The notes under the pieces: model-generated
What the model saw: only the letters and a program-made list of their open reading frames with translations
Database searches by the model: none
Told to the model about the DNA's origin: nothing
In this document: positions 1 through 8,624 of the stretch, one piece after another
How the letters are laid out: every line of letters begins with the position of its first letter
How positions within the stretch are numbered: position 1 is the stretch's first letter
Origin: Sediminibacterium magnilacihabitans
GTDB taxonomy: Bacteria > Bacteroidota > Bacteroidia > Chitinophagales > Chitinophagaceae
Length of the DNA: 64,000 bases
NCBI GenBank assembly: GCA_002973575.1
Contig: PVEQ01000010.1
Span: 1-64,000, forward strand
Direction of reading: 5' to 3'
Made by a program: the position numbers and the translations under genes

Positions 1-139
1 CTTCCATGGCCATTTTACACTGGATCAACTATCTTAATGGCAGAAAAATCGCTCAAATCAAACATGCTCTCAGTTTCTAATAGCACAACACGTTATTCAT
101 TAATTTTCAAATAACCTCTAAAACCTGATTGCATCAAGT

Positions 140-1084
140 ATGAAAAACTCACGTCGTTCATTCATCCGTAATGGATTTGGCAGTGCATTGGCTACTGCCG
201 TTTTACCCGCCGTTCGTATCAGCAACAACAACGAAGTTGCTGTACAGCCGAAACCGCGTATCAAGCTCAGTATCTCTTCTTATTCGTATTGGCATTTCAA
301 AGGAGAAAAATTCCCTGTTGAAAAAGTAATTGATGAAGCAGCAAAACTGGGAGTGGAAGGCATCGATATCCTACACAGGCAGATGAACGGTACCGACGCC
401 AAATACATCAACGAACTGAAACGGCGTGCCTATAATAACGGCATTGCATTCACCTGTCTTTCTATTCACCAGGGATTTGTAACACCCGATAAAAAGGAAT
501 GGCAAAAAAATATCGATAATACAAAAGAATGGATTGAGCTCTCTGCAAAAATGGGTGTACCCTGCATGCGGCTCAATTCGGGCAGATGGGGTACTACCGC
601 ATCATTCGATGAACTGATGAAAAACCGTGGTATAGAACCTATTCTTCCCGGTTATACAGAAGACGACGGCTTCAAATGGTGCATAGAAGCCATTCAACAA
701 TGCATTCCCACAGCCGAACAGCACGGTGTTGTGCTGGCGCTGGAAAACCATTGGGGCCTCTGCTCCACTCCCGAAGGTATGCTGCGTATTAAAAAAGCCA
801 TCGACTCACCCTGGTTGGGCCTCTTAATGGATACAGGTAATTTCCTGGAAAATCCTTATTCCAAACTAGAAATGATTGCACCCCAGGCCGTTTTCGTTCA
901 GGCTAAAACCTATTATGGAGGGGGCGAATGGTACACACTCGATCTCGACTACGATCGCATCATTTCCATACTCAACAATGTAAACTATCACGGCTATCTT
1001 TCGCTCGAATACGAAGGAAAAGAAGATGCCGCTACCGCTGTGCCTAAAAGTATTGCAATGCTGAGAAAAGCGATGAAAGAGTAA
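140..1084 (+). CDS. Tat-exported sugar phosphate isomerase/epimerase-like TIM-barrel protein
   Basis: Member of the xylose isomerase-like TIM-barrel superfamily (sugar phosphate isomerases/epimerases), 314 aa. Residues 4-12 (SRRSFIRNG) form a twin-arginine motif followed by a hydrophobic stretch, so export to the periplasm through the Tat system is predicted. Family-type acidic residues that could hold a metal are visible: E202 in LALENHWG, D231 in LLMDTGNF and E290 in YLSLEYEG. Related Bacteroidota proteins usually act on sugars or inositols alongside Gfo/Idh/MocA oxidoreductases; one such oxidoreductase lies at 8625 but not in the same operon. The substrate cannot be told from the sequence. 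The gene stands alone, convergent with the next. Confidence 0.8.
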   Translation: MKNSRRSFIRNGFGSALATAVLPAVRISNNNEVAVQPKPRIKLSISSYSYWHFKGEKFPVEKVIDEAAKLGVEGIDILHRQMNGTDAKYINELKRRAYNNGIAFTCLSIHQGFVTPDKKEWQKNIDNTKEWIELSAKMGVPCMRLNSGRWGTTASFDELMKNRGIEPILPGYTEDDGFKWCIEAIQQCIPTAEQHGVVLALENHWGLCSTPEGMLRIKKAIDSPWLGLLMDTGNFLENPYSKLEMIAPQAVFVQAKTYYGGGEWYTLDLDYDRIISILNNVNYHGYLSLEYEGKEDAATAVPKSIAMLRKAMKE

Positions 1085-1140
1085 GCCTCCTCATCGCCTT
1101 CTCCGATGAAAAAGAACAGTCCTTTCTCAATATTGCCATG

Positions 1141-1575
1141 TTATATAACGTGTTCGGCAAACTTCTTACTATGGTAGAGGTAGGGAACAAGAAAGGAAAT
1201 GCTTGCGCCGGTAATAGCAGTCACACCCATCAGCAAACCCCTGAACTGCACAGAAACCGATTCGATAGGAGAACGCTGAACACCTGCTGCTTTCCAAAGC
1301 AAAAACAAGGAAAGCACTGTAAACAGCACAATAAATACAACGCCACCCCCTTTGATCGTTTTCCTGAATACCTGGTACAACATGCCGCAGACAACCAATA
1401 TTACATTGCAAGCAAAAATGATAGAAGCCACATTGATGATGGCCGAAAGCGTAAATCCTGTATTATACCTGTAAATAAAATCATACACCAAACAACACAG
1501 CGTTGTTGCAAGCCCCGCAAACAAACCCGTGAAAACCGATTTCGAAAAAGGCGTTTGCTCATAATTGTAATCCAT
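1141..1575 (-). CDS. Four-helix membrane protein, paralogue of the one at 12694
   Basis: Hypothetical integral membrane protein of 144 aa with four hydrophobic segments (about residues 14-36, 44-66, 78-96 and 108-132) and a short loop carrying FRKTIKGG between helices 2 and 3. No catalytic motif is visible. It aligns over its length with the 145-aa protein at 12694: both have GLF(A/V)G(L/I)A near the start, a YR...TG(F/Y) loop, a basic loop after helix 2 and a G...GA(S/F) last helix. This marks a small paralogous family. The function is unknown. Transcription runs away from the FNR-like regulator at 1753. Confidence 0.65.
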   Translation of the reverse strand: MDYNYEQTPFSKSVFTGLFAGLATTLCCLVYDFIYRYNTGFTLSAIINVASIIFACNVILVVCGMLYQVFRKTIKGGGVVFIVLFTVLSLFLLWKAAGVQRSPIESVSVQFRGLLMGVTAITGASISFLVPYLYHSKKFAEHVI

Positions 1576-1752
1576 AAAACTTGTTTTATTATGATAAAAA
1601 TTAATTTCTTTAGCGGTTTTCTTCCGGCAGGCGCAAAATTATTGTAAATAATATGTTTTTAGTCATTTTAAAATCTAAATAATAGTAAAAAAATGGTATA
1701 TACAATATTTCATAAAACCCGTATTTGTATATAATCTTTGTATCATTGCTAT

Positions 1753-2448
1753 ATGCAAGTGAGTTCCTGTAATATTTCAGATTGTTTTCTCTGCAGCTCC
1801 TGCCTGCCCGAATGGAAGGCCCTGGTAGAAGTAAAAAAAACGACCCTGCGTTTCAAAAAAGGAGCGCAAATATTTGGTGAAGGCGGGAAAGTGACCGGTA
1901 TCTATTTCCTGTATTCCGGGTCGGTAAAAGTGCATAAAGAATGGGGGGAGCAAAAAGAACTGATCATCCGTTTTGCAAAAAAAGGAGATATCCTGGGGCA
2001 CCGGGGTATGGGAAGCGATCCGATATACCCGATCTCTGCAACAGCATTGGAAGATGTGAAACTCTGTTTTATTGATAATGCTTTCTGGGAAGCAACCATG
2101 AAAAGCAATCACGCGCTTACCCATAAGCTGGTACAGTTTTATGCGGTTGAACTACAGCAAGCCGAAAAACGCATGCGCAACCTGGCGTTGATGGAAGTAA
2201 ATGCAAGGATTGCCGATGCACTGCTGGAAATGAAAGAAATATGGGGTGTTAACAGCGAAGGTTATATTTCGGTTCCTGTGGCCAGGCGCGATATAGCCGC
2301 TTATGCCGGCACCATTTACGAAACCGTGTTTAAGTTTCTCTCAGAACTTACACAAAAGAAGATCATCGCCACTTCGGGGAAAAGCATACGCATCATCGAT
2401 GAAGAAAAACTGAAACAGCATATAAAAACAAAAAAGTCAATCGGCTAG
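1753..2448 (+). CDS. Crp/Fnr-family regulator with FNR-like cysteines
   Basis: Transcription factor of the Crp/Fnr family, 231 aa from the ATG at 1753; a TTG 15 bases upstream is in frame but less likely. A cyclic-nucleotide-binding-type beta roll covers about residues 25-120, followed by a long dimer helix and a winged helix with IAAYAGTIYETVFKFL as recognition region (E190 sits where FNR has its DNA-reading Glu). Four cysteines crowd the N-terminus (C6, C11, C14, C17) and a fifth (C105, in KLCFIDNAFW) falls at the place of the central FNR cysteine. FNR uses such a set to hold an oxygen-sensing iron-sulfur cluster; that role here is inference. The gene end overlaps the convergent ThuA gene by 12 bp. 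Confidence 0.85.
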   Translation: MQVSSCNISDCFLCSSCLPEWKALVEVKKTTLRFKKGAQIFGEGGKVTGIYFLYSGSVKVHKEWGEQKELIIRFAKKGDILGHRGMGSDPIYPISATALEDVKLCFIDNAFWEATMKSNHALTHKLVQFYAVELQQAEKRMRNLALMEVNARIADALLEMKEIWGVNSEGYISVPVARRDIAAYAGTIYETVFKFLSELTQKKIIATSGKSIRIIDEEKLKQHIKTKKSIG

Positions 2449-3258
2449 GCTTCCTGTTCCCAGCCAGATCAATGCATCCCTGATCAGCTTGTTTTGTTCG
2501 GGACTACTGAACGTAGACGACAGGCTGCAGTTAGTGCCGCCATAATCCATATCGTTATGTCCCATGTTCAGGTAAATCATCCGGTATTTTTTATTCGTCC
2601 ATACAACCGGGTAATAACCACTGTGCCAGATCTCATGCGGTTTGGGCCCCGTGCCCAACGGGAAGCTGGTAGGATCGATAGACAATAAGATATCGATATC
2701 GGCATTCTGCCGCAGGTCGTTTTCCCAGCGATACCATTCATTCGGTGCCGTTTTAAATGTTTGCGGGAGGTGCTGTGTTGCAGGTTGTTTCTTTTCTACA
2801 CGCACTATTGCTGAAGTAGGCCGCCAGGTATTGCTGGCATATTGACCCGAGCCGAGGAAATGATTGTGATACCAATTCCAATTTTGCGGGTAAGCCGAAG
2901 GCGTTAATGCAAAAGCTGAAAAATGAAATCCCATCCATGCGCCGCCTTGCTCCATGTATTGTTGAAATGCTTCGCGTTGTTCCGGCGCTTCAGGGCGACT
3001 ATCAAGAAATATAACTACTTTGTATCGTTTCAATGTGTCTTTGTTCAACCGGCTCCAATCGTTTGTAGCTGTATAACTGAAATGATTAGCTGCTGCCAAC
3101 TGTGTAAACCAGGGATTGGCTTCCTGCACAAAACTGATATGCGCAAGGTCTTGCTTGCCGGTATAAAAACCCAGCACATTGAACAAGGGCTTGTCTTGTG
3201 CCGGTAACAGGAATGGCAACAGGCAGGCAATCAATAAAAAATGTACGTACCTGAACAA
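2437..3258 (-). CDS. Secreted ThuA-domain protein
   Basis: ThuA-like (trehalose-utilization type, class I glutamine amidotransferase fold) protein. Translation most likely begins at the TTG at 3258. This gives a clean signal peptide (FRYVHFLLIACLLPFLLPAQ) and avoids overlap with the cupin gene upstream, leaving a 10-bp gap. The length is then 273 aa. Family features include the GFYTG start, VVIFLDSRPEAP, the GG(A)WMGFHFSAFAL loop and the C-terminal HNDMDYGG. Catalysis by ThuA proteins is poorly defined; some are linked to 3-keto sugar metabolism. It is the last gene of a tight minus-strand operon for hydroxy-acid use. A related but diverged copy lies at 62944. Confidence 0.75.
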   Translation of the reverse strand: MFRYVHFLLIACLLPFLLPAQDKPLFNVLGFYTGKQDLAHISFVQEANPWFTQLAAANHFSYTATNDWSRLNKDTLKRYKVVIFLDSRPEAPEQREAFQQYMEQGGAWMGFHFSAFALTPSAYPQNWNWYHNHFLGSGQYASNTWRPTSAIVRVEKKQPATQHLPQTFKTAPNEWYRWENDLRQNADIDILLSIDPTSFPLGTGPKPHEIWHSGYYPVVWTNKKYRMIYLNMGHNDMDYGGTNCSLSSTFSSPEQNKLIRDALIWLGTGSLAD

Positions 3259-3268
3259 GGCTAAAATA

Positions 3269-3595
3269 TTAGGTGGCAAAGGCTTTGTAATCTTCCCGAA
3301 CCGGACTAAAGACGTCGAAAAGTTTACAGTCGGTAAGAGCCGTTCCGCCATGTTCCGTCATTGAAGGGATGACCACGGCCATGCCCGGGGTGTACACTCT
3401 CGTTTCTCCATTAACCGTAAATTCAAATTCGCCTTCATGTACCTGCATTACCTGTTCATGGATGTGTTTATGCAATGGAATGGAAGACCCTTTTTTTACC
3501 TCCCAGTAGGCCAGTGTCATGGAATCGGCATGAACGAATCTTGCCCAAAAACCCGGCACCACTTCTTTTGCAACAATTGCATTTATGTTTATCAT
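3269..3595 (-). CDS. Single-domain cupin protein
   Basis: Small cupin of 108 aa. Cupin motif 1 is seen as PLHKHIHEQVMQVHEGEFEF (His, His, Glu metal ligands) and motif 2 as PGMAVVIPSMTEHGG (last His ligand). Single-domain cupins of this kind bind a divalent metal and often isomerise or sense sugar or uronate derivatives. The reaction here is unknown. Spacing is 10 bp to glycerate kinase upstream and about 10 bp to the ThuA gene downstream, so it belongs to the same transcript and may act on the same hydroxy-acid or sugar-acid substrate. Confidence 0.8.
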   Translation of the reverse strand: MININAIVAKEVVPGFWARFVHADSMTLAYWEVKKGSSIPLHKHIHEQVMQVHEGEFEFTVNGETRVYTPGMAVVIPSMTEHGGTALTDCKLFDVFSPVREDYKAFAT

Positions 3596-3605
3596 GTATC
3601 TGTTT

Positions 3606-4739
3606 TTAGGTGTTCAACGTTAATAAATTTCCCAGTTGACCGGCAAGTCGTACCAGGTTTTGATGCGTATGTTTCAATGCATCTGTTAAAGGCGATGGTT
3701 CATTTGTTATCGACAATAAAACATCGAAATATCGGTTGAGTTCCTGATCGGTGTTCAACGGCACTTTCCCTGCCATTCCTACCACCGGAATGCCTTTTGC
3801 TTTTGCCCGCACTGCAACCCCGAACGGCGCTTTGCCTTCCAGGCTCTGCTCATCGATACTGCCTTCCGCTGTGATCACAAGATCGGCTTTTGACAGGGCA
3901 TCTTCAAACCCTACCCGGTCGAGATAATAATCGATCCCATTCACCAGTTGGGCATTGAGGAACGCGAACAGTCCTGCTGCCGCTCCTCCTGCCGTGCCAC
4001 CGCCATTGATGTCATCCACTTTTTTACCCGTGTTGCGATGGATGATCGTTGCAAACTGTGTAAGGTATTTTTCAAGTATGATCAATCCTTCTGCTGTAGC
4101 GCCTTTTTGCGGACCGAAAACCCTGGCTGCCCCCTTATCACCCAATAACTTATTTTGAACATCGCACATGACAATAATTTCTGTACCCGGTATTCTCTTG
4201 TCGAGCTTGCTGGTATCGATTTCATTTAGCGTTGCCAGGTTCTCTGGGTTGGGGAACAGTTCCTCACCCGATGCATTTAAAAACCGAACCCCCAATGCAT
4301 GTAATATCCCGGCCCCGCCATCTACCGTTGCAGAGCCGCCCATGCCGATGATGATTTTCTTTACGCCTTTGTCCAACGCTGCTTTTACCTGCTCGCCTGT
4401 TCCGTAAGAAGAGGCTTTCAATGGGTTCAGGGCTGCCCGTTCCAATAAACGGATACCAGCGGCATTGGCCATTTCTATCACAGCAGTATCCTGGTTATCG
4501 ATTAGTCCGAATGAACTGTCTATGATACTTCCCAAAGCATTATGTACCCTGCCTGTTATATAAATGCCATTGCTTTGTTTGATGAGCAGCTCTCCTGTTC
4601 CATCGCCGCCATCGCCAACCGGTATTTTTTCACTGGTGAAATGCAACCGGCTGCTTTGCAATCCCATCTCAATAGCATCGGCAACACTGCCTGCATCAAG
4701 ACTGCTTTTGAAAGCGTTCGGTGAGATCAGGATATGCAT
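3606..4739 (-). CDS. Glycerate kinase (GlxK/GarK family)
   Basis: Glycerate kinase, 377 aa, the usual length of the GlxK/GarK family. It phosphorylates D-glycerate with ATP, in this family usually to 2-phosphoglycerate, feeding lower glycolysis. Recognisable blocks are SPNAFKSSLDA at the N-terminus, PVGDGGDGT near residue 41, MANAAGI near 90, IIGMGGSATVDGG near 130 and ITAEGSIDEQS near 290. The neighbours upstream are a D-2-hydroxyacid dehydrogenase (8-bp gap) and a lactate/glycolate-type permease. Together they make a pathway from an imported or oxidised two- to three-carbon hydroxy acid to phosphoglycerate, which supports the assignment. Confidence 0.92.
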   Translation of the reverse strand: MHILISPNAFKSSLDAGSVADAIEMGLQSSRLHFTSEKIPVGDGGDGTGELLIKQSNGIYITGRVHNALGSIIDSSFGLIDNQDTAVIEMANAAGIRLLERAALNPLKASSYGTGEQVKAALDKGVKKIIIGMGGSATVDGGAGILHALGVRFLNASGEELFPNPENLATLNEIDTSKLDKRIPGTEIIVMCDVQNKLLGDKGAARVFGPQKGATAEGLIILEKYLTQFATIIHRNTGKKVDDINGGGTAGGAAAGLFAFLNAQLVNGIDYYLDRVGFEDALSKADLVITAEGSIDEQSLEGKAPFGVAVRAKAKGIPVVGMAGKVPLNTDQELNRYFDVLLSITNEPSPLTDALKHTHQNLVRLAGQLGNLLTLNT

Positions 4740-4747
4740 GGTGAATT

Positions 4748-5704
4748 TTAGTTTACAACATTTACCGGTTTGCCTTGCATAAATGCGTTCAGGTTGTCAA
4801 CGGTAATCTGCATCAACCTAAGCCTGGCTTCTTTACTTGCCCAACCGATATGTGGTGTGATGATGCAATTTTTGGCTTTCAACAGCGGATTATCCGGTGG
4901 GGGCGGTTCTGTAGTGAGCACATCCAGTCCGGCGCCGGCAATCACATCGTTGTTGAGTGCGTGCGCAAGATCATCGTCTTCCACTACCGGTCCTCTCGAT
5001 GTATTGATCAGGAAAGCCGTTCGTTTCATCTGTGATAAAGTGGTTTTATTGATCAACCCTTTTGTTTCGGGCACGAGCGGACAATGCAGGCTAATTACAT
5101 CTGCATTTGACAACAACTCCGGCGTGTCTACCCAGCGGAAATCCTGTACACCCGCATGCGTTCGCCGGGTTCTGCTGGTACACAAAATATGCATACCAAA
5201 TGCAGCGCCAACAGCAGCCACTTTTTGGCCTATATTGCCAAACCCAATGATACCAATGGTTTTACCTGATAACTCTGAAAGCGGATAATCCCAGAAGCAC
5301 CAGTCTTTCGACTGGCTCCATTTACCGGATGCTACGGCATCGCTGTGCCGCTGTACATGATTGGTTAATTCCAGCAGGAGCGCGAAAACCGTTTGCACCA
5401 CAGATGCCGTACTGTAATCCGGAGCATTGCACACGATGATGCCCTGCGTTTTAGCAGCAGCCGTATTCACCACATTGTACCCGGTGGCCAATACGCCTAT
5501 GTATTGCAGCTTGTTTAACTGTTTCAGTGTTTCCGCTGTGAGCGGTGTTTTATTTGTAAAAACAATCTCAGCGCCTTCGCATCTTTTTACGATTTGATCT
5601 GCCGGGGTTCTGTCATAAACTGTTAACTCACCTGATTGTTGCAAAGCCTCCCAGGAGAGATCTCCCGGGTTCAATGCATATCCATCCAGTACAATTATTT
5701 TCAT
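4748..5704 (-). CDS. D-2-hydroxyacid dehydrogenase (glycerate dehydrogenase/hydroxypyruvate reductase type)
   Basis: NAD(P)-dependent D-2-hydroxyacid dehydrogenase of 318 aa. The Rossmann motif GIIGFGNIGQKVA lies at about residue 150. The catalytic triad is visible as Arg in NTSRGPVVE, Glu in TTEPPPPDNPLL and His in ITPHIGWAS. The PHIGWAS and EPPPPDNPL wording is typical of glycerate dehydrogenases and hydroxypyruvate reductases. It would interconvert hydroxypyruvate and D-glycerate (or glyoxylate and glycolate). It sits between the permease (12-bp gap) and glycerate kinase (8-bp gap), which fits supplying glycerate to the kinase. Confidence 0.88.
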   Translation of the reverse strand: MKIIVLDGYALNPGDLSWEALQQSGELTVYDRTPADQIVKRCEGAEIVFTNKTPLTAETLKQLNKLQYIGVLATGYNVVNTAAAKTQGIIVCNAPDYSTASVVQTVFALLLELTNHVQRHSDAVASGKWSQSKDWCFWDYPLSELSGKTIGIIGFGNIGQKVAAVGAAFGMHILCTSRTRRTHAGVQDFRWVDTPELLSNADVISLHCPLVPETKGLINKTTLSQMKRTAFLINTSRGPVVEDDDLAHALNNDVIAGAGLDVLTTEPPPPDNPLLKAKNCIITPHIGWASKEARLRLMQITVDNLNAFMQGKPVNVVN

Positions 5705-5716
5705 ATCTGTTCTATT

Positions 5717-7333
5717 TTAAGGCACTAACCACTTAAGCCAGTATGCCTGCGCCAATGTCATCATACTGATGAACAAGAGCATGATAAAGCTATGCTTTAT
5801 CGTAAACCGGAGCAGGTTCGATTCTTTCCCGATCATTGAGCCGGCTGCAGCCGCTACGGCAATAGAGGATGGCGAGATCATTTTACCTACTACGCCCCCG
5901 GAAATATTGGCTGAAACCGTAATCACCGGATCAACGCCTATTGAAACCGCCGTTGTTTTTTGTGTATGGCAGAACAGGGCGTTGGATGATGTATCGGAGC
6001 CGGTTACAAAAACGCCCAGCCAGCCCAGCACCGGTGCAAAGAATGGGAACAGTACACCTGTGTTGGACAATACTTTCGATAAAGTGCCGGTAATACCTGA
6101 ATTGTTCAGGATATAAGCAAAACCCAAAACAGCAGCAATCGTAACGATGGGTATTTTAAGTTGCACAAGGGTTTGTATGAATATTTTCCATCCGTCTTTA
6201 ACGCTTAATCCTAATAACCATACCCCCACCATGGCCGCAAATAAAATAGCGGTACCCGCCGCGGAAAGAAAATTAAACTTGAACACTTGCGGCAACAATT
6301 TGTCCCCTTCCGGCAGCATAATGGCATTATGTAAACCGGGTATTGGAAACGATAAAAGACTGATACTATCCAGGAAACTTTTTACCGGCTTTAATCCCCA
6401 TACAATCACAAAAACCGTGAGCACCATAAACGGCGCCCAAGCCTTGGTAATGGTTTTAGCGGAATGAGGGGTTTCATTCGATGCCACCACAGCCGGTTCA
6501 TGGGGAAATCTCCATATCGTTTTTGGCTTCCAGTAACGCAGCAAGACCAGCAAAGAAACGATCGAGCACACGCCTGCAATGATATCCGGCAGTGTGGGTC
6601 CCAGGAAGTTTGATGTGAACCACTGAAAAAAAGCGAAAGACAAACCCGATACCAAAATCGCTGGCAACACTTCCATGGCCTTCCTGAATCTGGCCATCAA
6701 TACCACCAGGTAAAAAGGAAGCAGCATGGATAAAAATGGCAGTGTCCTTCCCACCATTTGAGATATGGCCATTTCAGGTATACCGGTTACCTGCGATGCA
6801 ACTGTTACCGGGATGCCGATAGAACCAAAGGCCACAGGAGCTGTATTGGCAATCAGGCATAAGCCTGCCGCATACAACGGATCAAAACCCAAACCTACCA
6901 GCATCGCTGCAGTGATGGCCACTGGTGATCCAAAACCTGCAGTCCCTTCCAAAAAAGAACCAAAAGAAAATGCAATGAGCAAGGCCTGTAACCGCCTGTC
7001 GGGCGTGATGGAAGCCATGAACTGTTTGATGATCTCGAACCGGCCGCTCTTCACCGTTACATTGAAAAGGAATACTGCCGTGATCATGATCCAGCATATC
7101 GGGAAAATTCCATACAGCATACCATGTGCGGTAGATAACAGAGCAAGCCCGGCAGGCATCTGGTAAATGAAAATAGCAATGGGTATGGCCAGGGCGGTTG
7201 CCAGCAGGCTGGCTTTGTAGCCTTTCATTTTTTTTACCAGGAGGGCCCAGAATACAAACAGTATGGGCAAAACAGCCACCGCCGCCGATAAGGTTATATT
7301 ATGAAACGGATCAACTAATTGCTTCCAGTACAT
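5717..7333 (-). CDS. L-lactate permease family transporter
   Basis: Integral inner-membrane transporter of the LctP family (lactate/glycolate:proton symporters), 538 aa with about 12-14 hydrophobic segments. Family blocks are GTAGFGSPVAITAAMLVGLG near residue 130, NTAPVAFGSIGIPV near 162, and the C-terminal VTGSDTSSNALFCHTQKTTA and GGVVGKMISPSSIAVA. LctP proteins import lactate, glycolate or related 2-hydroxy acids. Being the first metabolic gene before a 2-hydroxyacid dehydrogenase and glycerate kinase suggests glycerate, glycolate or lactate as substrate; which one cannot be told. The gap to the GNAT gene upstream is 20 bp. Confidence 0.9.
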   Translation of the reverse strand: MYWKQLVDPFHNITLSAAVAVLPILFVFWALLVKKMKGYKASLLATALAIPIAIFIYQMPAGLALLSTAHGMLYGIFPICWIMITAVFLFNVTVKSGRFEIIKQFMASITPDRRLQALLIAFSFGSFLEGTAGFGSPVAITAAMLVGLGFDPLYAAGLCLIANTAPVAFGSIGIPVTVASQVTGIPEMAISQMVGRTLPFLSMLLPFYLVVLMARFRKAMEVLPAILVSGLSFAFFQWFTSNFLGPTLPDIIAGVCSIVSLLVLLRYWKPKTIWRFPHEPAVVASNETPHSAKTITKAWAPFMVLTVFVIVWGLKPVKSFLDSISLLSFPIPGLHNAIMLPEGDKLLPQVFKFNFLSAAGTAILFAAMVGVWLLGLSVKDGWKIFIQTLVQLKIPIVTIAAVLGFAYILNNSGITGTLSKVLSNTGVLFPFFAPVLGWLGVFVTGSDTSSNALFCHTQKTTAVSIGVDPVITVSANISGGVVGKMISPSSIAVAAAAGSMIGKESNLLRFTIKHSFIMLLFISMMTLAQAYWLKWLVP

Positions 7334-7353
7334 GCTGTTGTATTATTCCTTTA

Positions 7354-7857
7354 TCAGGCAATCCGTTTGCCTAAAATTTTCAAGCCCCTTTCTTCTCCGT
7401 CCAGTATCGCAATATTGGGCAATGTAGCCCAATCTTCAAATCCAAAATGCCTGAACAGTTTCAGGCTGGGTTCATTGTGCGAGAAGATAAATCCGAGTAA
7501 GGTCTTGATACCGAATTGCGACGACTCATCGATACAAAACTGCAGGACTTGTTTGCCCAGTCCCTTCCCTCGCTGGTTCTCCGCCAAATAAATACTTATT
7601 TCAACCGTACTATCATAAGCCGGCCTTCCGTAAAAAGATTGAAAGCTAACCCAGCCAACTATTTCATCATGGTTATTTTCAATAACCCAAAGCGGTCTCC
7701 TGGAAGCGCTGTGTTCGTTGAACCATCCTTGCCTGCTTTCAACCGAAACCGGTTCGGTATCGGCTGTAACCATTCTCGATGCAACCGTTGAATTGTATAT
7801 CTCAACAATTTTTGCCAAATCTGCCTGGGTTGCATCCCTGTATCTTAGTTCTTCCAT
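7354..7857 (-). CDS. GNAT-family N-acetyltransferase (phosphinothricin acetyltransferase-like)
   Basis: GCN5-related acetyltransferase, 167 aa. The acetyl-CoA binding loop is QRGKGLGKQVL near residue 95. The flanking STVEISIYL strand and the C-terminal HNEPSLKLFRHFGFE are typical of the phosphinothricin N-acetyltransferase-like group, which acylates small amines such as methionine derivatives. The specific substrate is not predictable. It may be the promoter-proximal gene of the hydroxy-acid operon, since the next gene starts 20 bp downstream, although its biochemical link to that pathway is unclear. Confidence 0.85.
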   Translation of the reverse strand: MEELRYRDATQADLAKIVEIYNSTVASRMVTADTEPVSVESRQGWFNEHSASRRPLWVIENNHDEIVGWVSFQSFYGRPAYDSTVEISIYLAENQRGKGLGKQVLQFCIDESSQFGIKTLLGFIFSHNEPSLKLFRHFGFEDWATLPNIAILDGEERGLKILGKRIA

Positions 7858-7882
7858 TTAATCACCTATACCTCTAAGATAC

Positions 7883-8044
7883 TCATTCATTAAAACAATC
7901 GGTCAACACTTCTTCTATAATTTCCCTTGTAAGGGGTTTGTGTTTGAATCCGGCAAGCACAGCAATTTGTCCGGCCTTTGAACGGTCGTCGGGGTTAATG
8001 AAAGTAGAGAGCATTACAATGACCGCCTTTCTTTTTTCAGCAGG
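7883..8044 (-). pseudogene. C-terminal remnant of a response-regulator receiver domain
   Basis: Directly after the DinB stop codon, and in the same reading frame, 53 sense codons follow before a TGA at 7883-7885. The translation contains VIVMLSTFINPDDRSKA and GFKHKPLTREIIEEV. These look like the fourth strand (with its switch Ser/Thr), the conserved Lys-Pro and the last helix of a CheY-type receiver of the Bacteroidota kind; compare MVSSSINEADIQ and YLVKPVPKTRYREL in the regulator at 20028. The phospho-acceptor half and any normal start are missing. It is best read as a truncated gene. A readthrough tail on DinB is a less likely alternative. Confidence 0.6.
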
Positions 8045-8566
8045 TTATTGCAATATCCGCAGGTATTCGATCCATGGCCCCACTGCCTCTTTGTATTGTT
8101 TGGCCATCACACGCGACACCTGTGCAATATGGTTCAGGTCGTGGGCAACCCAGGTGGCCAACAATTGCTCCAATGTTACTTCTCCGAAAGAAGGGTGGAT
8201 ACCTGTTTTGCCGAGATCGTTATGGGTGAGTTTTTTTGAACGAAGCAGGTCTATATTCTCCATACGCACTTTGGTGAATTCATCCAACAATTGCGGCAAG
8301 GTTTTTCCTCTGCTTTCTTCAAACTGGGCAAACCGGTTGAAACGTGCAAATGTTTTATTGGGCCCATCTGAAAGGATAATCTCCATGCGGGCGACCCAGT
8401 CGGTTCGCTCTCCATGAATCAGGTGTCCCATAACATCATAAGCGCTCCAGGTTTCACCGCCTTCGTTGTTCATTACCCAATCATCGGCAATACCCCGTAA
8501 CAGGGTATTCAGCACATCGGGTGTGCGCCCAAGGATCTCTATTGATTTTTCAAGATCGAACTGCAT
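8045..8566 (-). CDS. DinB family protein
   Basis: DinB/YfiT-like four-helix-bundle protein of 173 aa. The start at the ATG at 8566 (MQFDLEKSIEIL) is preferred to one ten codons upstream, because the family begins at this helix. The three-His metal site of the superfamily is visible as His in VMGHLIHGE and the HDLNH pair in WVAHDLNHIAQV. DinB-like proteins are often thiol-dependent transferases or damage-inducible proteins of unknown role. The gene is followed in frame by a response-regulator remnant. The neighbour upstream on the same strand is a Tat-exported oxidoreductase whose start is about 1.5 kb away. Confidence 0.8.
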   Translation of the reverse strand: MQFDLEKSIEILGRTPDVLNTLLRGIADDWVMNNEGGETWSAYDVMGHLIHGERTDWVARMEIILSDGPNKTFARFNRFAQFEESRGKTLPQLLDEFTKVRMENIDLLRSKKLTHNDLGKTGIHPSFGEVTLEQLLATWVAHDLNHIAQVSRVMAKQYKEAVGPWIEYLRILQ

Positions 8567-8624
8567 GGCATTATGTTTAAGTGTGTAAATCGCCACTGCA
8601 ATTTACACACTTAAACCGCCAGTC

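Noticed and set aside
1138-1647. 169-codon plus-strand frame opposite the membrane protein at 1141
   Set aside because: The product is rich in His, Cys, Lys and Gln with no structure, while the minus-strand product is a clean four-helix protein with a paralogue.
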